Positions 1 to 8,759 of a stretch of 62,954 bases of DNA are shown here, one piece after another; position 1 is the first letter of the stretch, and every line of letters begins with the position of its first letter. The stretch is from Halapricum hydrolyticum (GTDB lineage: Archaea; Halobacteriota; Halobacteria; Halobacteriales; Haloarculaceae): NCBI GenBank assembly GCA_025517565.1, contig JAOPKD010000016.1, positions 1 through 62,954 on the forward strand, in the 5' to 3' direction. The notes beneath the pieces are model-generated. The model did no database searches, was not told the DNA's origin, and was given only the letters and a program-made list of their open reading frames with translations. The translations under genes were made by a program, and so were the position numbers.

Positions 1-84
1 CGCTTCGAAACCGAATCCGAACACGAATTCTACTTCCCCACCGGACCCGGATCCGAGGAGGCTGCCTTCCCCGAGGAAGAGTAG
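1..84 (+). CDS. C-terminal end of an unidentified protein (partial)
   Basis: An open frame enters from the left edge and ends at TAG 82-84, giving 28 codons rich in Glu, Phe and Pro and ending in EEE. The acidic tail fits a halophilic protein. Too little is present to assign a family. It lies 125 bases before dcd on the same strand, and dcd has its own TATA-like box, so the two are probably separate transcription units. Confidence 0.5.
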   Translation, partial: RFETESEHEFYFPTGPGSEEAAFPEEE

Positions 85-180
85 CCGACAGGGTGTCGTT
101 TTCGCGCTCGCGTGACACGGCCGACAATACGAGCGACGTGACAGCAGGATCCTCGCCCCGCGTTCCCGAGAACGGGAACC

Positions 181-186
181 TTTAGA
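181..186 (+). promoter_or_regulatory. TATA-like box of dcd
   Basis: TTTAGA, preceded by an A/C-rich stretch, lies 24-29 bases before the dcd ATG. This is the usual spacing for leaderless haloarchaeal transcripts. No Shine-Dalgarno sequence precedes the ATG. Confidence 0.5.
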
Positions 187-209
187 CTGCCGGGGCTCGG
201 AATACGCGT

Positions 210-797
210 ATGATCCTCTCGGATGCGGACATTCTGCGACGTCTGGAAGACGGCGATCTGGTGATCGAACCGCTGGATGATCCGGACATTCAGATCCAGC
301 CCGCCAGCGTCGATCTCCGCCTGGGGCGGGAGTTCCTGGAGTTCCAGCGAACGAACATCCCCAGCATTCACCCCAACAGCGAACAGGAAGTCGAAGAATA
401 CGTCGAGGAGACTGTCGTCGAGGAGGGCAAGGAGTTCATCCTCCACCCGGGTGATTTCGTGCTCGGAACGACATACGAGCGCGTCGAGATCCCGCCGGAT
501 CTGATCGCGCACGTCGAGGGGCGATCGTCGCTGGGCCGGCTGGCGATCGTGGTGCATGCCACAGCCGGCCTGTGCGATCCCGGATTCGAGGGCAAGATCA
601 CCCTCGAACTGTCGAATCTCGGGACTGCTCCGGTAGCACTCTCGCCCGGGATGCGGATCTCGCAGCTGACGTTCACCGAGCTGAAGACGCCGGCCGAGCG
701 GCCATACGGCGAGGAGCGGGGATCGAAGTACCAGGACCAGAAGGGGCCGCAGGCGTCGAAGATACAGGGGGATCGGGAGTTCGGAGGCGACCAATGA
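210..797 (+). CDS. dcd: dCTP deaminase
   Basis: Cytosolic enzyme that deaminates dCTP to dUTP in the pyrimidine deoxynucleotide pathway. The 195 residues match the family length. The beta-barrel core is visible: [10 protein letters not shown] near residue 30, the substrate-binding segment [11 protein letters not shown] near residues 101-111 with the SSLGR motif, then [19 protein letters not shown], which carries the catalytic Glu. The ATG is set by a TATA-like box about 25 bases upstream. The last 22 bases of the gene are repeated 63 bases downstream (see the repeat entry). The start of the next gene, thiR, lies 110 bases on. Confidence 0.95.
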   Translation: MILSDADILRRLEDGDLVIEPLDDPDIQIQPASVDLRLGREFLEFQRTNIPSIHPNSEQEVEEYVEETVVEEGKEFILHPGDFVLGTTYERVEIPPDLIAHVEGRSSLGRLAIVVHATAGLCDPGFEGKITLELSNLGTAPVALSPGMRISQLTFTELKTPAERPYGEERGSKYQDQKGPQASKIQGDREFGGDQ

Positions 798-860
798 GGC
801 GAGTCTCGTCTCGCGAGTCTGTCGTCGAGAAGCGACGTGGAGTTCGGAGGCGACCAATGA
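776..860 (+). repeat. 22-base direct repeat over the dcd stop codon
   Basis: The 22 bases at 776-797, which encode the last residues EFGGDQ and the stop of dcd, recur exactly at 839-860. Between them is a short GC-rich spacer containing the inverted motif TCGCGAGTCT-like sequence. This looks like a small tandem duplication at the dcd 3' end that lengthened the gap to thiR. Confidence 0.85.
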
Positions 861-906
861 ACGGGCGCGAGCACTGCGAGCGATCGATCAACGGAGGGAG
901 CCAGTA

Positions 907-1803
907 GTGCGCTTCATCGAAGAAGTCGTCGTCGAGGAGTTCCTCCCGACGTTCAGATCGCTGCTGGCGGAGGCGCTACGCGAGCGTGGGTTGACCCAGA
1001 GCGAGGTCGCAGACCTGCTGGGGATCAGCCAGAGCGCCGTCTCGAAGTACGTCCACGGCGAGGTCGAGCGCAACGAGCGGCTGCTCGCGGACGACCGTCT
1101 GGCGGAGCTCGTCGAGCAGCTGGCCGACGGGCTGGCCGCCGGCGAGATGACACCCGTCCAGGCGCTGGTCGAGGCGGAAGTGTTCGTCCGGCGACTCGAG
1201 CGCGGGGACCTGCTATCGAAGCTGCACGAGGAGGCGTTTCCGCCGCTGGCCGAGTACGAGGACGAGTTCGACATCCACGACCCCGAGAGTCAGCTCCGGC
1301 AGACCGAACAGGTCCGCTCGTCGTTGCGGCGCGGGTTGCGCGTCCTCGAAAACACGAGCGGATTCGCGAGGTTGATCCCGGCAGTGGGGTCGAACCTCGT
1401 GGAGTGTCTCCCGGACGCGAACGGAATCGACGACGTGGCCGCCGTACCGGGCCGGATCCTCGACCTGAAAGGGCGGGCACACGTCCCGGGCAAGCCGGAG
1501 TTCGGCGTCAGCGAGCACGTCGCGGGCGTGTTGCTTGCCGCCCGAGCGGCCGGAAGCGACGCCCGCGCGGCGCTGAACGTCGGGTACACGCCCGAGACGG
1601 TCGAACAACTCGAAGCACAGGGACTGACGACCGCGCAGTTCGACGCCGAGCGCGAGGCCGAGACGGCGATCAGCGAGGCGCTATCCGACGAACCCGACGC
1701 GGACGTGCTCTACCAGACCGGCGGATTCGGCGTCGAGCCGGTCGTGTACGTCCTCGGTCCGGACGCGCCGACTGTCGCCGGGATCGTCCGAGAGATCGTC
1801 TGA
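907..1803 (+). CDS. thiR: ThiR-type thiamin regulator (HTH plus ThiN domain)
   Basis: Residues about 10-60 form a helix-turn-helix with the segment LTQSEVADLLGISQSAVSKYVHGEVERN. The C-terminal 170 residues are a ThiN (thiamin-phosphate synthase-like) domain, with IPAVGSNLVECLPDANGIDDVAAVPGRI and KFGVSEHVA-like motifs. Family knowledge: archaeal HTH-ThiN fusions use the ThiN domain to sense thiamin phosphate and repress thiamin genes, while free-standing ThiN is catalytic. The thi4 gene 700 bases away supports a regulatory role. The start is GTG, chosen because GGAGGG at about 893-898 gives good Shine-Dalgarno spacing. Confidence 0.85.
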   Translation: MRFIEEVVVEEFLPTFRSLLAEALRERGLTQSEVADLLGISQSAVSKYVHGEVERNERLLADDRLAELVEQLADGLAAGEMTPVQALVEAEVFVRRLERGDLLSKLHEEAFPPLAEYEDEFDIHDPESQLRQTEQVRSSLRRGLRVLENTSGFARLIPAVGSNLVECLPDANGIDDVAAVPGRILDLKGRAHVPGKPEFGVSEHVAGVLLAARAAGSDARAALNVGYTPETVEQLEAQGLTTAQFDAEREAETAISEALSDEPDADVLYQTGGFGVEPVVYVLGPDAPTVAGIVREIV

Positions 1804-1804
1804 C

Positions 1805-2467
1805 ATGAGCGACATGAGCCGCGTCACCGATTTCTACGAGGGGTTGGCCAGCTGGTACGATCCTCTCGCAACTGCACCTGTGGTTCGTGGCTGGCGAGCG
1901 ATGGCTGCGGAGGAACTGTCGCTCTCGGCCGGCGATACGGTCGTCGAAATGGGCTGTGGGACGGGCGCGAACCTGCCGTACCTGCGCGAGCGCGTCGGCA
2001 GCGAGGGACGGGTCGTTGGGATCGACCTCACCCCGGGGATGCTCGATCGGGCCAGAACGCGGATCGAGCGGGCCGGCTGGGCGAACGTCTCGGTCTGTCG
2101 CGGCGACGCGGCGCGGCCGCCGGTCACGGAGGCCGACGCCGTACTCGGATCGTTCGTCGTCGGGCTGTTCGACGACCCCGCGACGACCGTCGACCGCTGG
2201 CTCGACGTGCTCCGTCCGGACGGTCGCATCGCGATCCTGGAGGCTGGCCGGAGCGAGCGCACGGTCGCAGCGCCGCTGAACCTCGCGTTTCGACTGTTTC
2301 TGCGGTTCTCCTCGCCGGGTGGCTGGCAGCGAGGGCGTTCGCCCGCCCGGGAACTCGACCGGAAGATCACCACCGCACAGGAGGTGATCGCCGCGCGGAC
2401 GGTCGAGCGGCGATATCGAACCGCCGCGCTCGGACTCGTCTCGGTCACGTCCGGGCGACTGGAGTGA
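1805..2467 (+). CDS. Class I SAM-dependent methyltransferase (UbiE/COQ5-like)
   Basis: 220 residues. The SAM-binding glycine motif VVEMGCGTGANLPYL lies at about residues 45-59, followed by an acidic motif II (VVGIDLTPGMLDRAR) and VLGSFVVGLFDDP, which fits motif IV. The length and motif order fit UbiE/menaquinone-type methyltransferases, but the substrate cannot be told from sequence. The ATG starts one base after the thiR stop, so the gene is almost certainly co-transcribed with thiR. A role linked to thiamin is possible but unsupported. Confidence 0.85.
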   Translation: MSDMSRVTDFYEGLASWYDPLATAPVVRGWRAMAAEELSLSAGDTVVEMGCGTGANLPYLRERVGSEGRVVGIDLTPGMLDRARTRIERAGWANVSVCRGDAARPPVTEADAVLGSFVVGLFDDPATTVDRWLDVLRPDGRIAILEAGRSERTVAAPLNLAFRLFLRFSSPGGWQRGRSPARELDRKITTAQEVIAARTVERRYRTAALGLVSVTSGRLE

Positions 2468-2512
2468 CTCGGTACCGCGCGGTGTGGTCGGTGCGGAGTT
2501 CAACTTGAGGTT

Positions 2513-3445
2513 CTAGTCGTCGGCGGGCGCGACGTCCTGGCTGGTCAGATCGACCGGCCGGGCGTCGACACCGAGTTCGTCGAGCGCGACTTGGGCTGCG
2601 CGCTTGCCCGAGACGAGCATCGCGCCGAAGGTCGGCCCCATCCGCGGGAGGCCGTAGGTCGTCGCGGTCGCCATCCCGGTCACGATCAGGCCGTCGTGGG
2701 CCAGTCCGGTGTGTTCGACGACCGCGTCCTCGCTCTGGCCGACCCACATCGAGTCGTGCCCGGGCGAGTCGTGCCCGGGCGCGCCGTAGCTGTCCTCGTC
2801 GGTCTGATCCATGCCCGTAGCGTTCGACTGGGCGTCCTGGATGCCCGGCGCGTCGAGGACGCCGCGCTCGTCGAGTTTCTTGACCGCCATGGCGTCGTGA
2901 CCGGTCGCGTCGATGACCAGATCCGCCTCGACGGCGATCGGATCGACGCAGGTGATCTCCCGGGGCAGCGAGTGCACGGGCGTCCAGTTCATGACGATTC
3001 CCCCGACCCTGTGATCCTCGCGGATGACGATGTCCGTGAACTCGGTCATGTTCTGCATCTTCGCGCCGGCGTCACACGAGGCCTTGATCAGCCCCGAACA
3101 GGCTTCCGGTCCGTTTGCGACGTACAGTCCCTCGGTGTCTTTGGACCGCTTGTAGTCGACCGCCAGTTCGTCCAGCACCTGCTGGGCCGGATCCCGGACG
3201 GTGACCTTGTTCATCAGGAACCCGCCGAGCCAGAACCCGCCGCCGAGGTAGTTGTTCTTCTCGACGACCATCGTCTGGACGCCCCGCTCTGCGAGTTCCT
3301 TCGCGGCCATCAGCCCCGACGGCCCACCGCCGACGACGATCACGTCACTGTCTGAGAAATCCATGAACTCCTCGGTCCACTCCTGGCCGATCGCGCGCGT
3401 CACTTCCGCCTCACCGACGTCGCTGAACTGGTCGAATTCGGCCAT
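2513..3445 (-). CDS. thi4: Thi4 thiazole synthase (thiamin pathway)
   Basis: Makes the thiazole half of thiamin from NAD and glycine. The Rossmann motif [17 protein letters not shown] lies at about residues 35-51, and the conserved C-terminal block [12 protein letters not shown](L) is present. Cys166 in [16 protein letters not shown] sits where characterised haloarchaeal and yeast enzymes carry the Cys that donates sulfur (single-turnover type); sulfide-using Thi4 proteins have His there. About 310 residues, normal length. A 15-base tandem duplication gives the repeat [11 protein letters not shown] in a loop. The neighbouring thiR is the expected repressor. Confidence 0.95.
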   Translation of the reverse strand: MAEFDQFSDVGEAEVTRAIGQEWTEEFMDFSDSDVIVVGGGPSGLMAAKELAERGVQTMVVEKNNYLGGGFWLGGFLMNKVTVRDPAQQVLDELAVDYKRSKDTEGLYVANGPEACSGLIKASCDAGAKMQNMTEFTDIVIREDHRVGGIVMNWTPVHSLPREITCVDPIAVEADLVIDATGHDAMAVKKLDERGVLDAPGIQDAQSNATGMDQTDEDSYGAPGHDSPGHDSMWVGQSEDAVVEHTGLAHDGLIVTGMATATTYGLPRMGPTFGAMLVSGKRAAQVALDELGVDARPVDLTSQDVAPADD

Positions 3446-3468
3446 ACAACTCAGTTATATTACCGCGT

Positions 3469-3477
3469 GGTTAATAG
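3469..3477 (-). promoter_or_regulatory. TATA-like box of thi4
   Basis: On the minus strand CTATTAACC is centred about 28 bases before the thi4 ATG, consistent with a leaderless transcript. The short A/T-rich interval up to the start is the obvious place for a ThiR operator, but I cannot define the operator from one site. Confidence 0.6.
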
Positions 3478-3529
3478 GGTTTGTGGAACCCGTGAAGGTC
3501 GGAAAACCGAAACGGGCGACGGGCCGGCG

Positions 3530-3967
3530 CTACAAGAGGCCGAACAGGTTCGCCAGTGCGATTCCCAGGACAGCGGCGAACGCGAAGTGCAACAGTGTCA
3601 GGACCGCTGTCGGGACGACGTCGAGGTCGTAGACGCGACTTATCGCCAGCGCGTCGGCCGAAAGCGTCGCGGCGACGACGATCAGCACACCGAGTCCGCG
3701 AGAGACGAACCCCACACTCTCGAGTCCGTACCGGCCGAGCAGCACTGAGACGAGCGCCGGAGCGGGAGCGACAGCGGCAGCCTTCTGTGTCGGCACTGTC
3801 CCGATGAAAAAGGTCGCTGCGAGATGCAGCGTGACGGCGTAGAACAGCGTCGCAACTACGAACGCCACGAGAAGTGCAAAGAGACCGCGACCGATCGGGG
3901 CCGCCTGAAGAGCGTGCGATCCCGACAGCGCGGACGGAGCGACCGCGTTCGTCACAGAGACCCACAT
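3530..3967 (-). CDS. Small multi-pass membrane protein, function unknown
   Basis: 145 residues with about four predicted hydrophobic segments: near residues 27-55 (LFALLVAFVVATLFYAV), 66-80, 90-107 and 115-140 (the last ends ALANLFGLL). No catalytic motif is visible. It resembles small integral membrane proteins conserved among haloarchaea. It lies between thi4 and tbp on the same strand but 84 bases upstream of thi4, so linkage to the thiamin genes is doubtful. Confidence 0.7.
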   Translation of the reverse strand: MWVSVTNAVAPSALSGSHALQAAPIGRGLFALLVAFVVATLFYAVTLHLAATFFIGTVPTQKAAAVAPAPALVSVLLGRYGLESVGFVSRGLGVLIVVAATLSADALAISRVYDLDVVPTAVLTLLHFAFAAVLGIALANLFGLL

Positions 3968-3991
3968 GGCTTCACGTGTCGTGACCGAACG

Positions 3992-4552
3992 CTATTCGAG
4001 CAGACCGAGCTCTTCGAGTCGAGAGACGATCTTGTCGACTGCTTTCTCGGCGTCTTTGGGTTCCTTGCCGCCAGTGATGACGAGTTTCCCGGACCCGAAA
4101 AGAAGCGCGACGACGTCAGGTTCCTCGAGACGGTAGACGAGGCCGGGGAACTGCTCGGGCTCGTACTCGATGTTCTCCAGTCCCAGCCCGATCGCAATCG
4201 CGTTGAGGTTGAGGTTGCGACCGAGGTCCGCGGACGTGACGATGTTCTGGACGACGATCTCGGGGTCCTCGTCGACCTGAATCTCCAGGTCACGCAGTTT
4301 GTCGAAGACGATCCGCAGGCTCTCGTGGACGTCGTCGGTACTTTTCGCCCCCGTACAGACGATCTTGCCCGACCGGAAGATCAGCGCCGCGGATTTGGGT
4401 TCCTGGGTCCGGTAAACGAGCCCCGGGAACTGCTCGGGATCGTAATCCGCCCCCTCGAGATCCATGGCCACGCTCTGGAGGTCGAGTTCCTGGCCAATAC
4501 CCGTCGAGGCAACGACGTTTTCGATGTTGATGGTTTCCTTGGGGTCAACCAT
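3992..4552 (-). CDS. tbp: TATA-box-binding protein
   Basis: 186 residues forming the two direct repeats of TBP. Repeat one spans about residues 8-90 (INIENVVASTGIGQELDLQSVA, FPGLVYR, GKIVCTGAKS). Repeat two spans about 98-180 (IVVQNIVTSADLGRNLNLNAIA, FPGLVYRLEEP, GKLVITGGK). It recruits TFB and RNA polymerase to TATA promoters. The acidic C-terminus is typical of haloarchaea. The upstream region carries several strong TATA-like boxes. Haloarchaea often carry extra TBP copies; this conserved chromosomal setting suggests the main one. Confidence 0.97.
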   Translation of the reverse strand: MVDPKETINIENVVASTGIGQELDLQSVAMDLEGADYDPEQFPGLVYRTQEPKSAALIFRSGKIVCTGAKSTDDVHESLRIVFDKLRDLEIQVDEDPEIVVQNIVTSADLGRNLNLNAIAIGLGLENIEYEPEQFPGLVYRLEEPDVVALLFGSGKLVITGGKEPKDAEKAVDKIVSRLEELGLLE

Positions 4553-4579
4553 GTCTCGGGCTAACAGTCGTATTTAAGG

Positions 4580-4587
4580 CTTATAAA
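4580..4587 (-). promoter_or_regulatory. TATA box of tbp
   Basis: TTTATAAG on the minus strand, 28-35 bases before the tbp ATG. A second box, TTAAATA (4571-4577), lies nearer and a third A/T block lies at 4594-4609. Several TATA-like sites in front of the TBP gene itself may allow autoregulation. Confidence 0.65.
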
Positions 4588-4657
4588 GGTTGGTATTTAA
4601 TGTTTATAAGCGAGGGTAGTCGATCCTCACGGACGAGACGCGGCCGCGATCGGGTCG

Positions 4658-4665
4658 TTTATACT
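4658..4665 (+). promoter_or_regulatory. TATA box of the tRNA G10 methyltransferase gene
   Basis: TTTATACT lies 23-30 bases before the GTG at 4688, supporting that start and a leaderless transcript. Confidence 0.55.
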
Positions 4666-4687
4666 CGTCTCGGGCAGTTGTCCCGAT

Positions 4688-5722
4688 GTGTACGTCCTCG
4701 AACTCGCCGGACAGGACGACGGGTTCGCCGTCGCCGAGGCAGCCACAGCTGCGAGTGACGTGACGCCGATCGCCGCGGGACTGGCGACGGCGCGCGGGCT
4801 CGAGGCGGGCTTCGAAACGCTCGCGTTCACCCATCGGGCGGCCGAGTTGATCGGCCTGACCGGCGTCACTATCGAGAGTGCGGTCGCGCTGCTCACCGCG
4901 GCGGGTATCGACAGGACGGGGACAGTCGCAGTGCGCGCGCGAGACGTCCGCTCGACGACCGGGATCGACACGCAGGCCGCCGAGCGTGCACTCGGCGACG
5001 TGCTGGTCGAGCGCGGCTTCACGGTCGACCTGGACGATCCCGATCACGTCTTGCAAGCGCTGTTCGCCGGACGCGACGGGGCGAGTGCGGTCGAATCCGG
5101 CGGCGCGTCGCCGACTGGCGGGCAGGACGTAATCGACCCGGACGACGGCGTCTGCGCGCTGGGCTGGCTCGTCGCCGAGACCGACCGCGATTTCGCCGAC
5201 CGCCAGCCGACAGATCGGCCGTTCTTCCAGCCCGGGAGCATGGAGCCGGCGCTGGCGCGCGCGATCGTCAACCTCGTCGGCGCGGGCCCGGACACGACGA
5301 TCCTCGACCCGATGTGCGGGACCGGCGGGCTCCTGCTGGAGGCGGGTCGGGTCGATGCGACGCCGATCGGCGGCGACGTCCAGGCGAAGATGGTCCGCGG
5401 AACCCGAGAGAACCTCCGCGCGCTGCTCGCGGGTCCGTGGCACCTTTACCGGGGAGACGCGGGGCGCGTCCCGCTGGCCGACGACAGCATCGACGGCGTG
5501 GTCTTCGACGCGCCGTACGGTCGTCAGTCGAAGATCGAGGGCGACCTCGACGACCTCGTCGCCGACGCGCTGGCCGAGGCACGCCGGGTCGCCACTCGTG
5601 GTGTCGTTGTCGGCGATCGCTCCTGGGCTGGGGCCGCCGAGCGCGTCGGCTGGACGGTCGAGGCGACGTTCGAGCGACGGGTTCACCGGTCGCTGGTCAG
5701 GTACATTTCGGTTCTGCGGTGA
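4688..5722 (+). CDS. trmG10: tRNA (guanine-10-N2) methyltransferase, THUMP family
   Basis: Archaeal Trm-G10 methylates G10 of tRNAs. An N-terminal THUMP-type RNA-binding region (about residues 40-150) is followed by a Rossmann methyltransferase with TILDPMCGTGGLLLEAG (about 200-216) and the catalytic DAPYGRQSK motif near 277. Most N2-guanine enzymes read DPPY; the DAPY variant is worth noting but keeps Asp, Pro and Tyr. 344 residues, normal length. The GTG start is supported by the TATA box position. Confidence 0.88.
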   Translation: MYVLELAGQDDGFAVAEAATAASDVTPIAAGLATARGLEAGFETLAFTHRAAELIGLTGVTIESAVALLTAAGIDRTGTVAVRARDVRSTTGIDTQAAERALGDVLVERGFTVDLDDPDHVLQALFAGRDGASAVESGGASPTGGQDVIDPDDGVCALGWLVAETDRDFADRQPTDRPFFQPGSMEPALARAIVNLVGAGPDTTILDPMCGTGGLLLEAGRVDATPIGGDVQAKMVRGTRENLRALLAGPWHLYRGDAGRVPLADDSIDGVVFDAPYGRQSKIEGDLDDLVADALAEARRVATRGVVVGDRSWAGAAERVGWTVEATFERRVHRSLVRYISVLR

Positions 5723-5738
5723 TGAATCGGTCGCCGAG

Positions 5739-6302
5739 TCACCGAAGAGCGAGCGCGTCGCGGGCACGACCGTACTCGCCGTGCATCCGTTCCAGCAGCG
5801 ATCGGGCGTGATCTCGGGTCTCCGGACCGGCGGTGACGAGCACCATCCCTTCGCCGGGCTGGCCGTAGACGACGCTCGCGCCGTCGGGGACGGCCAGGAT
5901 CGCCGGCAGCGTCGCCAGATCCTCCTCACCGTCGACGACCACGAGCGTCGATTCGTCGGCATCGATCGCCCGCCGGAGCGTCGACAGGAGATCCGCGGTC
6001 AGCGTCCCTGCGGGATTGGTCGCAGTATGCCGACTGTCGAACGCAGTCGGGCCGTTATCGCCGACGACTGCCGCTTTGACGTCCTGTTCGACGGTTTCGC
6101 GTTCGGTCCGCTCGTCGACGAGCGCAACGGCTGGCGTGTGGCCGGCCTCGAGGAGGTGATACGTGACGATATCGCCGACCGCGACGATCGGGGTCGTCGC
6201 ATCGGCTAACAGACGTTCAGCGTCGGTATAGACCGGTCCCAGCGGCGTTTTCAGTTCGCTCCGAAGGTCCACCGGGAGTTCGAGCACGACGTCCCCGGGC
6301 AC
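5739..6302 (-). CDS. GTP-dependent dephospho-CoA kinase
   Basis: The archaeal last step of CoA synthesis (former DUF359), unrelated to bacterial CoaE. Diagnostic motifs are VAVGDIVTYHLLEAG (about residues 40-54), VVDGEEDLATLPAILAVP (about 128-145) and VVYGQPGEGMV. 187 residues. It is the last gene of the operon after Rpo7 and Spt4, starting one base after the Spt4 stop. Two other archaeal CoA genes lie in this window (53.3 and 56.0 kb). Confidence 0.9.
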   Translation of the reverse strand: MPGDVVLELPVDLRSELKTPLGPVYTDAERLLADATTPIVAVGDIVTYHLLEAGHTPAVALVDERTERETVEQDVKAAVVGDNGPTAFDSRHTATNPAGTLTADLLSTLRRAIDADESTLVVVDGEEDLATLPAILAVPDGASVVYGQPGEGMVLVTAGPETRDHARSLLERMHGEYGRARDALALR

Positions 6303-6303
6303 G

Positions 6304-6507
6304 TTAACGAACCTTCAGTGCGTACCTGCCGGGCTCGGTGATCTGCATCTCGCCGGCGATTTCGGATTCCTCGGGATGTGCGATGACGACGTAGCCGGCC
6401 CAGTCTTCCGTCAGCGAGGTCGATCCGCAGGCCTGGCAGGCGTCTTCCTCGGAAATATCCGAGTCCTGAACGCGATGACACTCTCGACAGACCAGCCGAG
6501 TCGCCAT
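6304..6507 (-). CDS. spt4: Transcription elongation factor Spt4 / RNA polymerase subunit E''
   Basis: 67 residues with a four-Cys zinc-binding ribbon: CRECH near residue 8 and CQACGS near 25, followed by EDWAGYVVIAHPEESEIA, a typical Spt4 block. It pairs with Spt5 to keep RNA polymerase processive. Its ATG overlaps the rpo7 stop by one base, so the two are translationally coupled. Confidence 0.95.
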   Translation of the reverse strand: MATRLVCRECHRVQDSDISEEDACQACGSTSLTEDWAGYVVIAHPEESEIAGEMQITEPGRYALKVR

Positions 6508-7079
6508 CAGTTCTCACCCGCCTGGGCCTCGCGTGCCTTCCGTTCCTCTTCGAGCCAGCCGTGCTTGCCCAGTCCGACCTGCTTTGCGGTGAGCCCGATC
6601 TTGCTGTCGCGAGGGTTGCGCTCGTCGATGGACTTGGTGACGATCCGGGCGCGGACGGCGTCGCCGACACCGAGCGTCCGGTTGGAGTCGCGAGAGGCCA
6701 GCATCTGCCCTTCCTCGTCGTAGGCAAGGTACTCGTCGGAGATCTGGCTGACGTGCAAGAGTCCGTCGACGGGACCGATCCCGACGAACGCGCCGAAGTT
6801 GACGACCTCGACGACCTCGCCGTCGACGATCTCCTGCATCTGGGGATCGAAGGTCAGCGCGTCGAACTCGGCCTCGTAGTAGACGCCGGGCTGGTTGGGC
6901 AGTACCGACCCTTCGCCGATGTCGTGGACCTCGATCACCGAGACGACCGAGCCGACGTCTTCGTCCATGCGACCTTCGAGTTTGTCTTGCAATAGTTTCT
7001 TGATCAGTTCTGGAGACACGTCTGCGAGGTGTTCGGGGGGAACCTCGACCGTGTCGCGGAGTCGTGCACGTTTGTACAT
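6507..7079 (-). CDS. rpo7: DNA-directed RNA polymerase subunit Rpo7 (E')
   Basis: 190 residues. The N-terminal tip domain (MYKRARLRDTVEVPPEHL) is followed by an S1/OB RNA-binding domain at about 80-165 with GEVVEVVNFGAFVGIGPVDGLLHVSQI. It forms the stalk of archaeal RNA polymerase with Rpo4. It is coupled to spt4 downstream and follows the PIN gene by three bases, which is the standard archaeal arrangement. Confidence 0.96.
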   Translation of the reverse strand: MYKRARLRDTVEVPPEHLADVSPELIKKLLQDKLEGRMDEDVGSVVSVIEVHDIGEGSVLPNQPGVYYEAEFDALTFDPQMQEIVDGEVVEVVNFGAFVGIGPVDGLLHVSQISDEYLAYDEEGQMLASRDSNRTLGVGDAVRARIVTKSIDERNPRDSKIGLTAKQVGLGKHGWLEEERKAREAQAGEN

Positions 7080-7082
7080 ATG

Positions 7083-7460
7083 TTATGGGTGAGTGATAGC
7101 GAGTTTGTGCTCGCCGCGTAAACTAATTACCGGAACGCCAGCAGCGAGCAGACGTTCCTGCAACGGTCTGTCGTTCGTCAGGGCGTACTCGACACCCTCG
7201 CGCTGTGCGACCGCCAGCACGGCGTCGTCGGCGTAGTCCGGCGCTGCCTCGACCATCCGGCAGCGATCGGCCAGGTCGAGGCCGACGCTTGCGGCCGTCG
7301 CCTCCTCGCTCGCGCCGCCGGACAGCGACTCAAGCTCCGCGAGCACCTGCGCGGGGACGATCGGATCGACGGATCCGAGCAGCCGCTGCAGTTCCTCGAA
7401 CACGCGGACATCACATTCGACGGGCATCATCAGCGCGTTGGTGTCGAGGACGACTGTCAT
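7083..7460 (-). CDS. PIN-domain protein, Fcf1/Utp24-like
   Basis: 125 residues. PIN nuclease features are the N-terminal [11 protein letters not shown] (Asp6), the central Glu in [11 protein letters not shown], and DDAVLAVA and LTNDRPLQ with the C-terminal acidic residues. This gene commonly sits between eIF2 gamma and rpo7 in archaea, and its relatives act in rRNA processing. Start ATG 7458-7460 overlaps the eIF2 gamma stop (ATGA). A much longer open frame runs upstream in this phase, but it only shadows the eIF2 gamma gene. Confidence 0.9.
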   Translation of the reverse strand: MTVVLDTNALMMPVECDVRVFEELQRLLGSVDPIVPAQVLAELESLSGGASEEATAASVGLDLADRCRMVEAAPDYADDAVLAVAQREGVEYALTNDRPLQERLLAAGVPVISLRGEHKLAITHP

Positions 7461-8689
7461 TCCCGCAGGGTTCCGATGCCGATCAGCCGCCAGCGAGTGC
7501 CGACGCGTCGGTTGATCGCGATCTTGGCGCCCTCGCGAGCACACACCGGGCGCTTGAGCGCGACTTCGGCTTCCTCGTCGCGAGCACTGGTGACCGTGCC
7601 GACAGTCGTAGCGGTTCCGACGGTCAACATGAGTGGCTCGTTGGTCGAGATGGGTTCGACCTCGTCGGCCTCGTCGCCGACGATCCGATCGAGCAGCTGA
7701 ACGTCCATCGTGAACTGCTGGTGGACCGGCGGTAGCGTTCCGGGTGGACCGGCGATCTGTCCGGCGAGTCCGTCGCCCTTCGTCAACGACGGGTCGAGGC
7801 CGGTCCCGACACCCAGCAAGCCGCCTGGCGTCGCTTCTTCGACGCTCTGGCCGCCGGCCTGCAACGAACGGATCGTCGCCGTGACCGGTTCCCACTCGCT
7901 CTGGCCGCCTTCCTCGACCTCACGGCCGGGCCGGAGTTCGATCTCGTCGCCCGGTTCGAGCCGTCCCTGGGCAAGACTGCCGCCGAGCACGCCGCCAAGA
8001 AGCGATTCCCAGGTCGTCCCCGGCCGATTGATGTCGAAACTCCGGGCGACCAGCATCTCGGGATCGGCGTCGGGATCACGTTCCGGCGTCGGGATGTGTT
8101 CCTCGACGGTCTCGATCAGCAGGTCGACGTTCGCGCCGGCCTGAGCGCTGATCGGGACGATCGGCGCACCCTCCGCGACCGTGCCCTCGACGAACTCCTG
8201 GATCTGTTCGTAGTTCTCGCGGGCACGCTCGGCGTCGACGAGGTCGATCTTGTTCTGGGCGATGACGATGTTCTCGATCCCGATGATGTCGAGCGCCATC
8301 AGGTGCTCTTCGGTCTGGGCCTGGGGAACGTCCTCGGTTGCCGAGATGACCAGGACCGCGCCGTCCATGATCGCCGCACCCGACAGCATCGTCGCCATCA
8401 GCGTCTCGTGTCCCGGGGCGTCGACAAAGGAGACCGTCCGCAAGTGCTCGGTCTCGACGCCGTGTTCGTCACACTCCTTTTCGACCGTGTATGCCGACTG
8501 ATCGTCGCACTCGGGGCACTGCCGGAACGTCGCGTCGGCGTAGCCCAGACGGATAGAGATACCGCGTTTCATCTCCTCGGAGTGCTGGTCCGTCCACTCT
8601 CCTGAGAGGGCCTCGACCAGGGTCGTCTTCCCGTGGTCGACGTGGCCGACGAGTCCGATGTTCACCTCCGGTTGATTGTTCGATGTCAT
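7457..8689 (-). CDS. eif2g: Translation initiation factor 2, gamma subunit
   Basis: 410 residues, the GTPase core of aIF2 that carries initiator Met-tRNA. G1 is GHVDHGKTT (about residues 15-23), G3 is DAPGHE, G4 is NKID and G5 is SAQA. Between G1 and G3 lies the zinc knuckle with CPECDDQ and a later ECDEHG, typical of archaeal eIF2 gamma. The two following beta-barrel domains are complete. It heads the operon PIN-rpo7-spt4-CoA kinase. Confidence 0.97.
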   Translation of the reverse strand: MTSNNQPEVNIGLVGHVDHGKTTLVEALSGEWTDQHSEEMKRGISIRLGYADATFRQCPECDDQSAYTVEKECDEHGVETEHLRTVSFVDAPGHETLMATMLSGAAIMDGAVLVISATEDVPQAQTEEHLMALDIIGIENIVIAQNKIDLVDAERARENYEQIQEFVEGTVAEGAPIVPISAQAGANVDLLIETVEEHIPTPERDPDADPEMLVARSFDINRPGTTWESLLGGVLGGSLAQGRLEPGDEIELRPGREVEEGGQSEWEPVTATIRSLQAGGQSVEEATPGGLLGVGTGLDPSLTKGDGLAGQIAGPPGTLPPVHQQFTMDVQLLDRIVGDEADEVEPISTNEPLMLTVGTATTVGTVTSARDEEAEVALKRPVCAREGAKIAINRRVGTRWRLIGIGTLRE

Positions 8690-8759
8690 CTCGAAAGTAA
8701 TCTTGCTGGAACTTGGCTCCGTGCGCCTGATAAACCTACTGTTCTCGCCGCCAGCAGTC

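Noticed and set aside
4604..5962. 452-codon minus-strand frame antisense to the tRNA methyltransferase
   Set aside because: Arg/Ala/Pro-rich shadow frame typical of high-GC coding DNA; the plus-strand gene has clear catalytic motifs.
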